NCBI RefSeq assembly: GCF_900496995.4
Contig: NC_044006.1
Span: 32,239,120-32,303,119, forward strand
Origin: Aquila chrysaetos chrysaetos
Lineage: Eukaryota; Chordata; Aves; Accipitriformes; Accipitridae
Reading direction: 5' to 3'
DNA: 64,000 nt
Each line of letters opens with the position of its first letter. Within the stretch, counting starts at the first letter, position 1. The notes beneath the pieces were generated by a model, which worked only from the letters and a program-made list of their open reading frames with translations, did not search any database and was not told the origin of the DNA. The translations under genes were made by a program, and so were the position numbers. Shown in pieces: positions 1 to 15,490 of this stretch.

Positions 1-1116
1 ATGAAATGTCACTGTAGGACCGTGCATGGTCGGTGAGCTAGAGCTGGGCTCGGGGACACAGGAGCCTCCTCCCGGGCTCTGCCACTGCCCTCCCGTGCTA
101 CCTTGGTCAAGTCACTTGGCCAACTTTCCCTAAGCTGCCTCCTCTTGTCTTTTTAGACTATCGTGTCTTCAGCGTCCTTCACAATAGTTTGTACTGCACC
201 TTTATGGGACTTTAAAAAATGCAAATATCATTAAAGAATAATGCTGATCAGCCCTGTTTGATTTACAGTTTCCTGGCTGAGGTAGTTGCCCAGGTTGGAG
301 AGCTGGAAACCCCCCACGCCTGAGACACAGTGTTCCTCCTGTCCCCAAGCCGGGCTGTCGGGGGCTGGAGCTGGGACAGGGCTGGGGCAAGTGACGGCAT
401 CTCCTGGCACAGTGGGGGACTGATGGATTTTGCTTGGCCATAGCCCAGGGCTGGAAGGGGGAAGTTATATGAAGGAAAAAACCCGCTTTGCAGACTGACA
501 GCTGCCTGTATGCCCTGCTTGGCCATGGAGGGCTGGCGGAATGTGCTGCTTTCCAAAGCGATGCCTCCACCTCCTCTTCTCCCAGAGGCCTGAGGAAATG
601 GCATTTAGGATGCACCCTACACCCGCCTGCTGAGGGGGAGCTGCGTTGGCCGGGCACTGCGGGGCTCACTGTGCCGCAGACGTGCCGCGCGGCGCTGGTG
701 GGTGCGAGGGTCTCCTTCCCCAGGTCACCCCTCTCCTAGCTGCCTGTGGGTACTGTGCGCAGAAAAGCAGGCGCCTGAGCACCCTAAAAAATGGTTTTAA
801 TGCGTTAATGCCTTTTAAGCGGGTAAGAAAACTTCTCCCAGAGCTGCATCTGCTCCAGGCGCTGATGTGGTACAGCTCTTTGCTGGGCTGTTACTGAAGG
901 GCAAAGCAAAGTTAATAAAAACCTGCAAAGGGCATTTTCTTGGGCACCTGTGAGCAGATCTGTAGTTCGCCTTCCCGGCTCTGGGGCCAACATGATTCCT
1001 GGGGCTCTGCCTGTCCCTCTGCTTGTCTGGCACTGTGGTCACTGGGAGCTTGGGAGGAGCACGTGTCCTCAGCCTCCTTTACCTGTGCCTCCTGGCTCAA
1101 ATCGGTCCTCGGTATT

Positions 1117-1142
1117 AAAAAAAAAAAAAAAAAAGAAAAAAA
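1117..1142. repeat. A-rich homopolymer tract
   Basis: A run of 18 A, one G and then more A. It could be the tail of an old retroposed sequence or simple slippage; no element is recognisable on its 5' side. Confidence 0.8.
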
Positions 1143-4100
1143 GCAGCAAGAAGGGCTTTTATTGTGAAAAAGAGACTCTTCAAATGCCTGTTCCCCCCTT
1201 CCCAGCCTCTCCACTCCCCTCCCCACAGGGAGGTGGGTCTGGGATGATGCAGAGTTTGAAAACTCGCAGCTGAAGTTTGAAGGGTGTCCTCCTGCCCGGG
1301 GCGGGGGGAACCGGAGGCACCCACCGGTGTGTTGTGGCAGGGACCCGGCAGCCCCCGGCAATGCGGAGTCGGGCAGCAGGGATTGCGGAGAGTCTGGAGG
1401 GGCACCCCTGGGTGACAGCCTCCGGCTGTGGTGGAGAGGAGGCAGGCTGATTAGTTGCTGGAGGATTATTATTATTATTTTTTTAATCATTGCTTTTTTT
1501 TTTTTATTTATTTTTGTATTTTCTGTGGGTTCCTGGTGTTGCATGGAAGCGGTGCAGGTGGCCGGTGCCCAGCTCAGGAGGTGACAGTGTGCTGCGGGCG
1601 GTGAAGCACACGAGGAGGAGCGCATCAGCCGGTGCTGCGAGACATGGTAGGATTTAGGGGTTTCCTTTCTGAGCCAGTGGCGGGAAACGATGCTGGGTCT
1701 GCTCGGGGACACCAACCCCATGGGACGAGGTGCAAGGCCGTGTCCCAGCTGTCTCCATCCTGGGTGCAAGTCCAGCGGGACCCCTCTGAGGGTAGGGGCA
1801 TGGTGAGGCAAGCAAGGCACGGACCTGGTCCGACATGTGTCTGTCCTTAATGGTGGACAAAGCGGATTGTAAGGATGCCTGTACAGGCAGTGCCTGTGGC
1901 TGCTGTAGCTAAATGCACTGCTGTTGGCCAGGGAGGCAAAATCCACCTTTTTTAAGAGCCTGGGTCACATCACTTCAGGCAGGTGACGAGCAAATAGGCA
2001 AAGGCAGCGAGGTGCAGATAGGCTCGGAGAGCATGAAAAGCCCCTCCGTGCTTTCCGTTTGGCCCTCAGAAAGCACAGTGCTTTCATCAACAAGTCACAA
2101 AACCAGCCAGTTTGGCAAGTGAAAATGCCCCCCCCCCCGCCGAAATAGCGTGTTTCCCTGGCATTAGCAGATTCCCCTGCATCTGCGGCACGTTCCAAAC
2201 CTCAGGGTGGTTTTTCATGTCGTCTAGTTTTAGCACTCAAGTCTGGGACAACCCTTGGCAACTGGTTTCCAGGCCCATCCGAGCAAGCACGAGCCAGCTG
2301 AGCTGGGAAGGGGCCCCCACCACTCCCCGTCTCCACCGTCCCACCGGGGGACAGCCGGGGCGTCACGCAGGGGGGATTGCACCGGGGTGGGGGGCTCCAT
2401 CTCTGCTCCGCCACCTCCGCCCTTGCAAAGCTCGTGTTAGGCAGGGTTTGCAAATGTGTGTGGTGGATGAGCCAAGGAGGCGCCTGGTGCTGCTGCCAGA
2501 AACTGGTGCTTTGGTGTCACTTGTGTCGCTGGAATGTTTTTCTGTCCTCGAGAGTATGGCGATGACTCAGAGCATCTCTGGGAGCAATGAGGCCGTGCCA
2601 GCCTTCACCAGAGTGTGTGTGTGTGTGTGTATATGGGGGACACTGCTGGTGTGCTTTATACTTTCCATCCTACCGTTTGCATGGGCTGTTTTGAGTTTCT
2701 TAATTAATGAACTTCAGCAGCAGGAAAAGTAGACAAGACTGAGGCTTGTGCCACCCATTTTGGGGTTGGAGATTACTCCTCCCTGCCAAAGAAAAAAGCA
2801 AGACAGCTCTCCCCGCTCCAGCCTTTCATCTACAGTAACGCTTTCCGGTACGAGTCTTCACTGTGAAGCCTTTCAAGAGTATATAGCTTGTGCCAGGCAC
2901 CTGGTGTGGTCTCCCCTGTGAGTGCGGGGTATTCAGGTTTTGCCAGGATTTTCATTTTGCCTTGGCAAGGGAAGGTCTGCTTCTGCAGTCCTTTCGCTTT
3001 GGTGAGCTCCCGTATTGATTGCTTTGATTTCACCCATAATCTGGGTTTGCTCTGGACACCTGTAGGCAGGGCAGTGATGGTCATAAGGAATAAATTCAGT
3101 GATCACATACAGAAAGGCAGAGAGATCCCAGCTGTGTGCTTCACTGTTAGTACGGAGTGCGTGCTTGCAGCTGGCTGCTTGTCGGATCCGGCCGCTGTGT
3201 GTGCCCAACCTGCCGGAGCAGTGAGTGCTGGGGGATGACTGCATTACAGAAACATCTTCTTTATTCTGGTTTCAAAATCTACCAGTGAATAAGTTCCAAC
3301 TGCTCTGTCGTTCGCCTAGTATGAGGCAGTCTAAGTAAGAGGGACTGATTAAACTTTATTAATCCTCTGGCATAGATGCCAAATGCCGTAATTACCCCGT
3401 CTGTTTCAAATGCTCAATAACTCCAGCCTGCCTGCAGCTCTTTGCCTTGCCCTGAAGGAAGAGCCCCCTTTTTTGGGAGCTGGGCCACAGTGGTGGTTGT
3501 ACCGTGTTTGCTCCGCTCGCTCACCCCGTGGGGTTCCTTGGGAGAAGGAGAAGCGGGCTGGAGGGTGGCTGCTGGCAGGCTTTGCCCCAGACAGGGTCTG
3601 CGGGACACAGGTGGCACTCAGAGCCGAGCAGCGAGCAGCTTTCTTCCCCTTTTTTTCTCTTTAAGAAGTAATGGTTTAAATGGAGGAAAACGGGGTTACC
3701 TTTCTGCAACTGAGGCAAGGGCTTTTATGAACAATTCTGTTTTGAAGAAAGCCCGCAGGGCTGAAAGGCCCTGCTGTCCTCCTCCTCCCTCCCCTTTGGA
3801 ATCCCACGAATGCGCTTTCCTGCTCTCCAGGAACGGAAAAAACCTGACAGCCAGCTCAGGGAAACTCAACCAGCTGACTTGGGCAACGTCCGCTGAAAAG
3901 CCGACCAGGGAATCCGGTGCTGCCCCTCGCCAGCACCCCGAAGTGGGTTTTGCAAGCCCCTGCCAGGCACTGAGCAAGCACTCCTGTTCCCTGGTGTTGG
4001 TCCGCCGGTTAGAAACGAAAACTGAAAATAAGTAGATCAAAATCCCCCCCTCCCCAAAATATAGAAAAAAACGTGACCCCAGTAAAATAAATAAAAAGGG

Positions 4101-7100
4101 ACTGAGTGCCAAAATCTGTAAGAGAGTTTTAGTAGCTTTTCAGGCACTCATCGGCAGGATTGGTAAATACATCAAGAGTGAGAACGAAATAAAATTTTAT
4201 TTTATTTTAATGTATTCCTCCCCATATTAAATGCAGCCCCGAACATGTTGCAAAAAAGATGTGGCTTTCTAGCACTTCTGCTCTTTGCTGCTGTTACGCA
4301 TAGAGGAGCCGAAGCAGTGCAGCCCCGCTGGGGATGCCAAGTCAAAGCTGGTGAGTGGCCCAGAGGTACAGCGAGAGAAGCTACTGGCTTGAGGGGGGTT
4401 GTGAGGAAGGGGATCTGTGGTGGCTCCCAGGTTCCGACTCTTACTTCCCCGGGTTTGGGAATCCCACAGGCATCGTCAGTGTGAGCCGCCGGCTGCAGCT
4501 GGAACTGAAGCGCTGAGGAGAAGGACTGTCAATTCCCAAATGCCGCGGGGAAAAAAGCGTATTGCTTTTCACCAGAAGAAACCCAGGCGTTTTGAGGCAG
4601 TTTGCGTGTGGGACTCGAAGGGAAGGAGTCCAGCCCGAGGGCCACAGGCTGCTGCCCTCCTCCAAAGCATCCCCAGCACAACCCCTCACAAACAAAGGCA
4701 AGCCTGTTCAAAATGAACCGGGGCACAAGGCACAGATGTTGCACAAAGGCGAGCCACATCTGTTTCTCCAGGGAAGGGGGCCCCTTCTTGCTGTTTCAGC
4801 AGGCAGATGGGAAAGCCGCTCTGAAAACCTCTGGAGCTGAGTGCAGCAGGCTGGCCGGGAAACTGGGACGAGGGGAGGGGGAAGAGGGAAACCTGGCAGG
4901 ATCCTCCTGCACAGCAGCGGGGGGAGCGAGGGAGCGACGGCCGCCCAAAACCACTGCTCTCCCTCCTTGACGTCCCTGCCAGGATTTCTAGGTTGTGCTG
5001 CTGTCATGTAGGTGTGAGGGTTAGAGGAACGAGCAGACAGAGAGGAGGGAAGATGAGGCGGACCTCCCTTGTCCCGTGATGCTAGCAGGACAGTTGTGCA
5101 TTCAGGGCTGCTCAGATCCTCGCTGCCTCCTGTGAATATGAGGTGCTGTTCTGGGTCTGCAGTGACCTGGATGGTTTGGGTGCAGGTTGGTATCACTTAA
5201 CATAAGGCTTTCAGTGGTGAAAAGTAATGGAGATATTTGCACATGTAAATGACAGCAGGCCTGTGTGTCTCGGTGACATGTCCTGAAAGGCAACCAGCAA
5301 TCTCTTAGGAGATGTGTCTCCAAGAAATAGAAGATCCAGCTAAGGGCAAGAGTCTGCAGTAAAAGCCCCGACTCTGAACTTAAGCAGGAGAAGGATGAGG
5401 CATCTGAAAGGTTTTAGTTTGCTTACTTTAAGCAAAAGTATGGCATCCTGGAGACTGTTTATTTTTGTGGTGCTTTGTGTTGACTTCTGGGATTAAACTG
5501 GAGGGGTCTTGAGCTGTGCTGTACATAGCGTGGGGATGAAAAGCGCCCTGTCCATCCCTCACAGAGCTGAATATTAACTTCCTGCAAACCAAAAGATTTA
5601 CACAGCGGGAGCGAGGAGAGCTATGAATCTTTCCTTTTTCTCAGTGGAAACCACACAATTTAGGGGTAAGGACAGTGTCGTCACAGGACGAGCAAATCCC
5701 CGCCGGTACCCTGCAGGGCTTTAGTCCATCCCAGGCGCAGGACGCGGCGTGTGTCCCCTCTGGGTCCCCCCAAGTGGCAGCCCTGCCCTTGACTGCATCA
5801 GCTGCACCCTGTAGCGTGGTGTCCTCCACCAAGGTGATGGCCATCCATCTCCTCCATGGTGTTCTCCGTCTCCTGCCCCAGGACGTCCGTAAAGTTGCTG
5901 AACTGCACTTGCAGGCTGCTCCTGGGGGTTTTACGAGCCCGTGTTTCATCTGTACTTGTTTGGTCTGTAACTCAACTGGGACCAGCCAGTGCAATGGGAA
6001 TGGCACTGTTACATATCGGTTAAGTGCTGGGATTTTTCTCATTACACAGAGCAGTTTCCAGCACTAACTGAAGATTTTGTTCAAACGGTCTTTTGGATGA
6101 CAGGGTGTGTGAGAAGAGCCAGGGCAGAGAAGCACTTCCAGCATGAGAGGCCTCCTCAAACCAGAAACAGTGGGTCTGGGTGGGGGGGATTGAGCAAGAA
6201 ATGGGATGTCTTGTTCCTGAGAAGCAAAAACTCCAGGGGCTGACGCAGGGCCTGGAGTCAAAGACACGCCAGGTTATTACTAGAGAGAGGATGTGGAGCT
6301 TGAGGGTTTCAAGGTTTTTATAGTTTGCTGTCCCAAGGCTGTAGCAATAACTGGGAAGAACTATGAAGGCAACATTATTTTAGAAGTTAAAGGAAGCATG
6401 TTGGCACCATCCCTTTAAAGTCAGTGCTCAGAGTGGACGGTATCAACACCTTTTCATCCCTTTATGCTGCTGCTGGAGAGTTGTCCTATGCTAGTACAAA
6501 GCACGCTTGTCTCACAGTTGGACTATAAATTATCCCCTTGAGGCAGAAGCTTTGCAGACTGTCCAAGATTTAGCAAAATACACCATGTTTTAAAGTTTTG
6601 TCCCGGGCAATTTAACTTGGTCATTTTCTGGTTTGGTTTTGAACACGCTGGTGAGAAGGTTTGTGTGCCAGCTATGAGGACTTCACTGACTCTGCAGGGA
6701 AGGCCCCAGCACCATGCGGCGATGTATCATGTTTCCATCTCCCGGGCTTCAGCCGACCCAGCGTTTGCTGTGACTCCCTTGCATATGGTTTGTGGGAGCA
6801 CAGTCCCCTTTCCCACCTCTGCAGCGCCTGGCTTGAGCTTCCCAAGCCACTTGTGAGGAGCAATGCACGGAAGCAGGTCTGCAGGGGCACCTTGAGCAGG
6901 CAGGCAATGCCTGCCTGCCGCATCCCTGCCCTGGCACCGGGCAGGGTGACCTTCAGGGTGTCCACAGGGTGCCAAAGTGCAGTGGGGTTGTGGTCCTCCC
7001 ACCTTGAAAGGGATTTTGGCGGAAAAAACCTGCAACCCTGGCAGAAACAACCCCAAACACAAAGCCGGTGCAGGTCTGCTAGGAATTATGGCCACTTTGA

Positions 7101-10100
7101 TGGATCACGAGGCTGCATGAAGGAACGTCCTTTCTTTGTGCCCCGTGGCAGCACAGGTGCAGGCGGGTGGTGGTGGGACCTGGTGCCGTGGCCGTGTGTC
7201 GGGGGAGCACAGTGGACCTGCCTCCCGGGGCAGCTGCTCTGAGCTGGGGCTGCCTTCAAGGCTGGCAGTCCACACTTAATAGCTGTCTTTAGTAAACTCC
7301 CACTCTGCGAGCCATCTATCTTCCCCGAGCAGGATGATATAGGAAGGTACTTAAGCACCTGAATGATGGGTGACAGACGCTGCCCAGGATTTCCTTTTGC
7401 TCAGGCTTGCCCAGAGTCACTCTGGGGGTGGAGGGGTTTTGTCTTCTTCCACATCCTCGGCACGGTTATGGGTCCCCAGCAGCAAGCTTAGCCCACGTGC
7501 CATGCCCTTAACAAGCCAAAAAACTCCTGGACAATGCCAAAAGGAAGAGGCTGTTGCCCTCCCAGATGTGGTTGACGTACCTGCTCTCAGCATCTCTCCC
7601 CGATGCACTGGGAGCTGCCCCAAGCACCACGTGTTGGGCGCAAGGCTCTGGAGACGTTCCTGGAGGTGGGGGGCAGTCAGAGGAGGTTTCCCAGTTGCTT
7701 TTTAAGCAGTCTTTGTTAAAATTGGTCACAGCAGGCTGCATCTCCTACTGCCCAGGCAGTTTTGTGGTTCATCGGGCGGGCAGCGAGCACAGTGCTGGGA
7801 GGGTAAGTACCGCTCTGTGTGTCGCACCCACCCTCTGCAAAATATAGCCCACATGGTGTGCATCCAGATAAATGCACATACCTGCTTTTAACCTGCTCAC
7901 CTCCGGCCTTTGGCAAAGTCCTCTGAGCTCAGGAGCCTAGAGCAGGCAGGTGGCCAAGAGGGACATGGCCATGGCTGAGCCATCCTGGGTCCCTTGGGCA
8001 CCTCTTTCGGATGGTGGGATTAACTGCTGGAGGGATCTGGCAGTGCCGCTGCAGGGGCAGGAGCACTCTCGTGGATGCCAGAGGAAAGCAGGGATCAATC
8101 CCGCTTTTAAAGGCCACGTATTTCCATGGCATCTTTCTAGTTTTAGGGCTGTTTCTTACATTCTTGGGTAATGAAGTTTGGGGTTTGTTTTTCTTTTCTT
8201 TCAAGCTTGACAAAGCCAATTTGATGCGCTTTGAAAAGAAATTGAAAACAGGCTTCTCTGCTTCAAATTCTGCCAAGGTTCAAGTGTCCCGGGAATACAA
8301 TGTCAAAGATAAAACCCTCCCAACCACACTTAGAAAGTTTTATCCCCAAGTGGCCAGGCTGCACAGGCTCTCCACTATGCCTTTGGGAGCCCAGGCTGTG
8401 CTGTATGTCCCTCTGATGATTGAGGATATATATTATTTACCTATTGGCATCCTGGAACAAGCAGTACCTCTCTTAAGCCTTTTTATGGGTTTTGCCTGTA
8501 GCTTGCCCGCTGGGAAATGGACCTAATTTCTAGCGAAGACGTGCTGTACTGTCAGTATGTCAGACTGGCAAAGCAGAGCTCTACGTATGGTTTGCATTTC
8601 AGGCTGAATCAAAGCCATAGCTTAAACTACAGCATTTTTTTACAGCATGGGCTCAGAGAAAGTCTTTTTGGAAAAGTATTTACCCTGGGCTTGTAAATAC
8701 AGTATTATTTCTGCAATGTTCTATCATCTAAATTATTATTAAATTTGCAATATCGACTGCCAGAAATAACACAGAGACTGTACTTGCACTTTTTTTTTCA
8801 TTGTTGATGTGGCAGGGAAACCCTGAATGGTACTGGGGAAGGGAGCCTGCAGTGGCCCTCACCCAGCTTCACAGCACAGGATTTGAAGCTCAGGGTGGGA
8901 AAGAAACGAAACTCTAACTTGCGGTGCCCAAACCCGAGCTCGCTGACAGAGAAGACAAAGTGGGTTTGGACAATAATGATTCCTTAGCCACTTGGACTGT
9001 AAACTGACTTGACATTAAAAACCCGGCAATCATTGCCATCCATTTGGCATCCACTGCTCCCCAGCTGTGGATTAAAAAGGATTTTTCCTGCAGTATTTCC
9101 GAGGTTCTCCAAATGGCTCCCGCATACACACCTCCCTGGCCTCCCCCAACCCCCCGGATATTTGGATTTTTGGCAGCCAGGCTCTTTGCATGCCCAGGCA
9201 TGGTGTAAGAGACCAATGGGTTATTATTGGGTGGATAACAAAACCAATCACCCTGCAAATCCTCCATGTAGCAGAAGAGGGTTATGAGGGGTTTTGGCAA
9301 GAGTGGGGTGGGCCATGTCTCTCTCCAGAAGGGTGGGGGAGGCACTGGGAAAAGTTGCCCAAGGAAGCACAGATTGGGAAGTGAACTCAGCTGGGTGCAG
9401 ATGGGAGTACTGAGATTTACAGTTAATCCTGTCCATCAGGATTAACTACATAGATGTCATTGCAGTTAATTCAGTGTACCTTGAGGTTGGACGGACAGAT
9501 TGTGAAGCACTTACAGTGATGACTTGAAAGGAGTATGGATATCAGGATATCAGGATCTGGCCTTTTTATGCCACAGCGTTATTTTGCTATGGTTAAACTA
9601 TGATTTAGACACTGCACCTCCCCTAAATTCTTGCTCGGGATGCCAGACCTGGGTTTTGGTACTTGGGAATAAGGGTGAGTCTGCACTCTGCAGGTCTTGC
9701 TTGAAAACCAGGGCCTGAAGATTTTGGGTAGCTAAGCTCGGGTGCCACCTGTGTTAGTTGGCGTTGGCTATGGTTCCACAGCAAATCGTTATCCCATCCA
9801 AGTGGGAGAGAGCTGGGGAGGCATTGCAACCAGCCACTTGACAGAAGTCCTGCTTCCCGTTGGGGCTACCCAGGGGTATTCATGCTCATTGCCTGCCCAG
9901 AAAGGGGGCTAAGGCAGTAATTTAGCCATGTAGTATGATGCCTGGGACAGTTAATACCAAGCCTTGAGTAACCCTGCCCGTGATCTAGGACAGGACATCA
10001 CTCTCTGAACAGTCTCACCCCGGACTAGCTCCTTTTCACGCTGGGGCTTTAAGGCAGAGCTAAAACAGTGGGTCCCCTGGCAGGTCCCAAAGCCGCACAG

Positions 10101-11601
10101 CAGACAGCCCCGGCTCCTGGCAGAGGCCAGTGTAAGCAAGCCGTGTGTGAGCAAAGAATTTGGTCCAGAGGATATATTTTGCTGCACTACATTGCATTGC
10201 TGGGAGCAAAATAATTAAATGAAAGCTATAAAGCTGAATCACTCCAAATGCATCATCACTAGCTCTTATAAGCTGCATTAAATCTACTCAGTCCTTGGGA
10301 GGGAGACCTCGAAGGAAAACCCCCGTGGTTGCTGCCAGCGAGTTGGTGGCTTTGTGGCTCCTCTTATCCACCTCGGCTGATGTAGTGTGTCTTTGGGAGG
10401 GGTATAGCTCCTCACCCTGGGGCCATCTGAAGCAGCCTCCCTGCGGTGAGAGTATGAGACCTGATGGATTTTAGGATAGTGCTGGATCAGCTTATGAAAG
10501 GGCTCATGGGCTGGGGTCGCCTGGGGCAGCTCCTCTTGGGGCTGGAGTTGTGCTAGTGGTGGGTCCCTGCAGCCAGTGGGAGCCTGCGGTCCTAAAAGCT
10601 CCGTGGCTGGAAACACTTCTGTTCATCCAGCTGCCTTCTGGAAGTCATTCTGGCTGCTGGCTCTCACCCCACCAGCTTTTTAGCTCTTTTTTTTCAAGCT
10701 TTTCCTCTTATAAACAATCTCTTATCCCTTCTTTGGCAATATATTGTCCCGCTGTGTCTGCCATGGATATACTTGTGCTTCCAAAATAAATAATTGCAAA
10801 AAAATGTATCCACTTGAACGTTGCCTTGACTTCCAACGTGGGTTCAAGCCACGTGGAAATGCCTGTTGTAAAGCAGAGCAATGGTGCCAAGGTGCCTTTT
10901 GCTGCTCCAGCCCCCCCTGAAGCGTGTTAGACTGCCCGAGCCTGGGTGAACGTGGCACAGGTGCAGCGTGGCCTGGGGATGGGGCGGGCTGGGGAGGATC
11001 TCCCAGCACTGCCCCATCGCTTCCCCCCACCTCACCCCGAACAGGAGGCTGCTGTGCTCAGGGCAGAGCTGCACGCCTGGGATTGCTTTAGGCCAAAGGG
11101 GAGATACGAGCTTAGCAGTGCGGGGAGGCTTGCACAGTATTTGCTCGTAACTGCCTTTCCAGCCTATATAATTTTTATAAGGCTCTTCAGAGTAGAAAGT
11201 GTGACTAAAAGGGGGGAAAAAACCAGCTGTGTGTATGAAGATATATACACCAAAACTCAGTAGTACCCATCTAAAGACAGTTCCTTGGTGCTGGGAATCA
11301 GAACGTTTTAGGTTTCGCATACAGCAGTTTGCATCCGTTTTAAATACAGGCTGCCACAGCTCCCAACTGGCACTCGGAGCTGCCTTGCTTTTGCCGGACG
11401 CAGCGGTGGGCAGAGCTCCAGAGGCCGTGCCTCGGCACGCATTGAGATGTCCTGCGAACGAGGGCGGGGGGATCCGGGTTATGGGTTCAGTGGGCAACCG
11501 GGATAGGAACCACTGAGGGTGCCCAGAGTAAGGTCTGAAGATCAAAACCTCTTAGGAACTGGAAAGCGTTCGTATCCAGCCAGGAATTTGCTCTGGTTTG
11601 G

Positions 11602-11605
<4 letters not shown>

Positions 11606-11635
<30 letters not shown>
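11606..11635. repeat. T(30) homopolymer
   Basis: Thirty consecutive T, about 370 bp before the first recognised GASK1A coding exon. No retroposon body is recognisable next to it. Confidence 0.9.
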
Positions 11636-11879
11636 CATTTCTTGAATCTTTAAAGCAAAATATTTGACCATGAAGAATTCATTGCCCATAAGGTGATCCT
11701 GTACATCAGCGCTGCAGACATGGCAACGTCTGTGGCGGGTCATGCCTTGCTCTGACTGCCTTCTGAAGGTCATTGTGCCTAATTTCTGGCACAAAACACG
11801 CCGCCAGCCGTACCTCTCCCGCTACAGTGCCGCGGAGGCAGCGAGTGCTCGGGGAACAGCTTTCCCAGGGAGCACACAA

Positions 11880-12968
<1,089 letters not shown>

Positions 12969-13269
12969 TAGCTAACGGGGAGCAGCAGAGCTTTGTGCAG
13001 AAGTGGTTTGGCCCGAGCACGATCCGTGCTCGGGACTTGCAGAGGAAACACAGGTGGGTTTTGGACGCGGCAAGCCCGCTCTCATGTGCCCAGGCTTTCT
13101 CCTGGCACGGGTCCGTTGGCTCCGCTTCGCACGGATGCCAGCAGCAGCTTGGGATGGGGCATCCCTAGGGACAAGCAGCATGTTCTGCATCAGCCCCATC
13201 AGATCCAACTCTGGAGATGCGCTGCTGGTGCTGGAGATCAGGAGCTCTGCCCCTTCGTATGGCACTGCT

Positions 13270-13331
13270 TTCCTCCTCCTCCTCCTCCGCCTCCTCCTCC
13301 TCCTCCTCCTCCTCCTCTTCCTCCTCCTCCG
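13270..13331. repeat. (TCC)n microsatellite
   Basis: About 20 units of TCC with few interruptions. It is a pure polypyrimidine tract with mirror symmetry, of the class able to form triplex (H-) DNA. Confidence 0.9.
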
Positions 13332-13563
13332 GATTAGTAGTGCTTAATTTTCTGTCTGGAAAATCATACCCTGCTGCTATGAGGGATTACGACAGCGTCC
13401 CAGAGAGTTATCATTTCTTAGAGGGCAGCTGTGAGGAGGCAAAAGTGACTTCTATGGAAAAAAGCCTGTTTAGGTACCTTGGGGCTGGAGCTTTAGTTAT
13501 CAAGCTGCAGCAAGGAGCTTGATACGTGCAAGGGGAAACCACCTGAAAGGGCAAATATTAAAG

Positions 13564-13605
13564 TAAAAAAAGAAAGAAGAGAAGAAAGAAAGAAAGAAAG
13601 AAAAG
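13564..13605. repeat. (GAAA)n polypurine tract
   Basis: A purine-only stretch built mostly of GAAA units, about 230 bp after the TCC tract and of opposite strand bias. Confidence 0.85.
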
Positions 13606-15420
13606 ACTGTTAAAATATGTGTTCTCATGATTCTCTCTTCTTTTTTGGCAAAGCCTGACCATTAATCTTTATAACCTCAGACTATGGCTGGCAGAGGTGG
13701 AGCAGTCCTGGCTGCGCTTGGAAATATTTTAGCTGAAACAGCCAGAGAAATGAGAAGATTAACCAATTCCCTTCCCCAGGCCAAAATGCCGTCAAGTGCA
13801 ATGGAAAGGCTGAGTCTCCAGGAGAAAGTATCAGTTTTAAGGAGATTTTCTCTTAGAGGGCCAAAGCAGCACAATGATAAATCCAAGGGCAATCCACAGG
13901 TTTTCCTCAATAACTCCAACGGGATCCTCCCATGCAGAAAAGTCACGTAAAGAGGCACCAAGTCATCAGGATGTTATAGAATTGAAATAACATCCTTCAG
14001 AAATGGCTTTAGCCTCTCACAGCCCTTGCTGAGAAAGGAGAAACGGTGAGCTTTGAGCCCTGCTGTATATTGGCACTGAAATCTTGGTTGTTTTCTTCCA
14101 TTAGCCTTAAAATTTAGCTTCTTCTATATTGATGTCTCTTGGTCTTTGCCATAAGGGAACGCCCCTCTCACTGCAAAGCTTTACCCAGGACAAAATACCG
14201 AGCATGGTGGAAAAAGGGCAGCTGCTGATGGCTTTGTCCTGTGCTTTAAAAAGGGCCAAAAATACATCAACTCTGAAGCCCTGCAGCCACATCCATGCCC
14301 TGCAGCACCCCCTTCCTAGCCAGCAGGGGGGAGAGCAAGGAAGTTTTCCCTGGGGGAATCCATCCCAGGCTAAGTCATGGCTGGAAAGCCCTGTTGGACC
14401 CAAGGGGGTGCTCTGGGGTGGCTGAGCTTCATGTGGGACCAAAGAGGGGCTGAAGGGAAGCTTCTCACAGGGTTTGAGCTTGGATGAGAGAAGGTGTGGC
14501 TCACGTATTTGTGTTCCAGCAGTAAGACCTAATGTCCTGTTCATTAGAGCCGTTTAGGCTTTGACAAGGAGAAATTAATATAAATGACCCAGGGAGGGCC
14601 AGGGGTAGGGAGGGCTTGTCAACATGTCAGCGACACTCTCAGCATCTTCACAACCGGGTGGTCCATCTTCTGGGACTCCACTTGGACACCAGGTCCAGCC
14701 CCCACCTCACACCTCCGTGGGTCCAGCACCAACCCACTTTGGTTTCACAGGCACTTGCGGGCGGGTGAGTGGACGTCTGAGCCCATTTAATGTCTCTGTA
14801 AGTAATCTCAGGTTGTCTTCACCTTCTGTGCAGCCTGGAAAACAATGTAGCAGGTGAGAGAAACTGGTGTGCTGAGCTTTCCAGTAGGTAGACCAAGGAG
14901 ATGTGTGGAGGAAGTCTGATGTTTTCTTTCATTTCAATGTATTGTGTGTCAAAAGACGCTCTAGCATTTTTAACCGGTGGGTCTCCTGATGGAGACATGC
15001 TGACCTGAGTGCTTCATTAAACCTCAGGAAACTGAAGGATTTGTTAAGGGGCTCCAGTGTGGGACTAATCTTGCTTCTCAAAGGGTTAAGAATATAATGG
15101 CCATGGAAATCAAACTTCATGTTTCCTGCAGCATCTTCTGCAGTACTTGATTAGTGTTTGGGTTCAGACTGAACTCTCTCTCAAAGCACAGCCTGTAATT
15201 GATAAGTTTTGCTAATTATCAGGGTGAGGGGAATAGGCAGCCGCAGTGGGTCACTTGGCTTCTGTCTAGTCATCGCCTGTAGATCGCCTGGGCTCACCTA
15301 AGACCTGCTCCAGCCCTCCCAGCAGCTCTAGGAGCCTCTCTGCACCCCAAGCCCTGGCTCCTGGGTTGGCTCCAGCAACTCCGAGCAAGCGAGCGAGTCA
15401 GATGCCTTCGTGCTGCAGCT

Positions 15421-15490
15421 GGAAAATATATTTATTTTATATATATTTATATATGTTTAAAGGAGATTTTTTTATATATACATATATACG
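15421..15490. repeat. AT-rich low-complexity tract
   Basis: Repeated TATATATTTATA-like sequence followed by a G run at about 15490-15498. Simple sequence inside the GASK1A intron. Confidence 0.75.

Noticed and set aside
912..1946. 344-codon minus-strand ORF
   Set aside because: It crosses A/T homopolymers and simple sequence, has no domain-like composition, and no splice or family support; open by chance.
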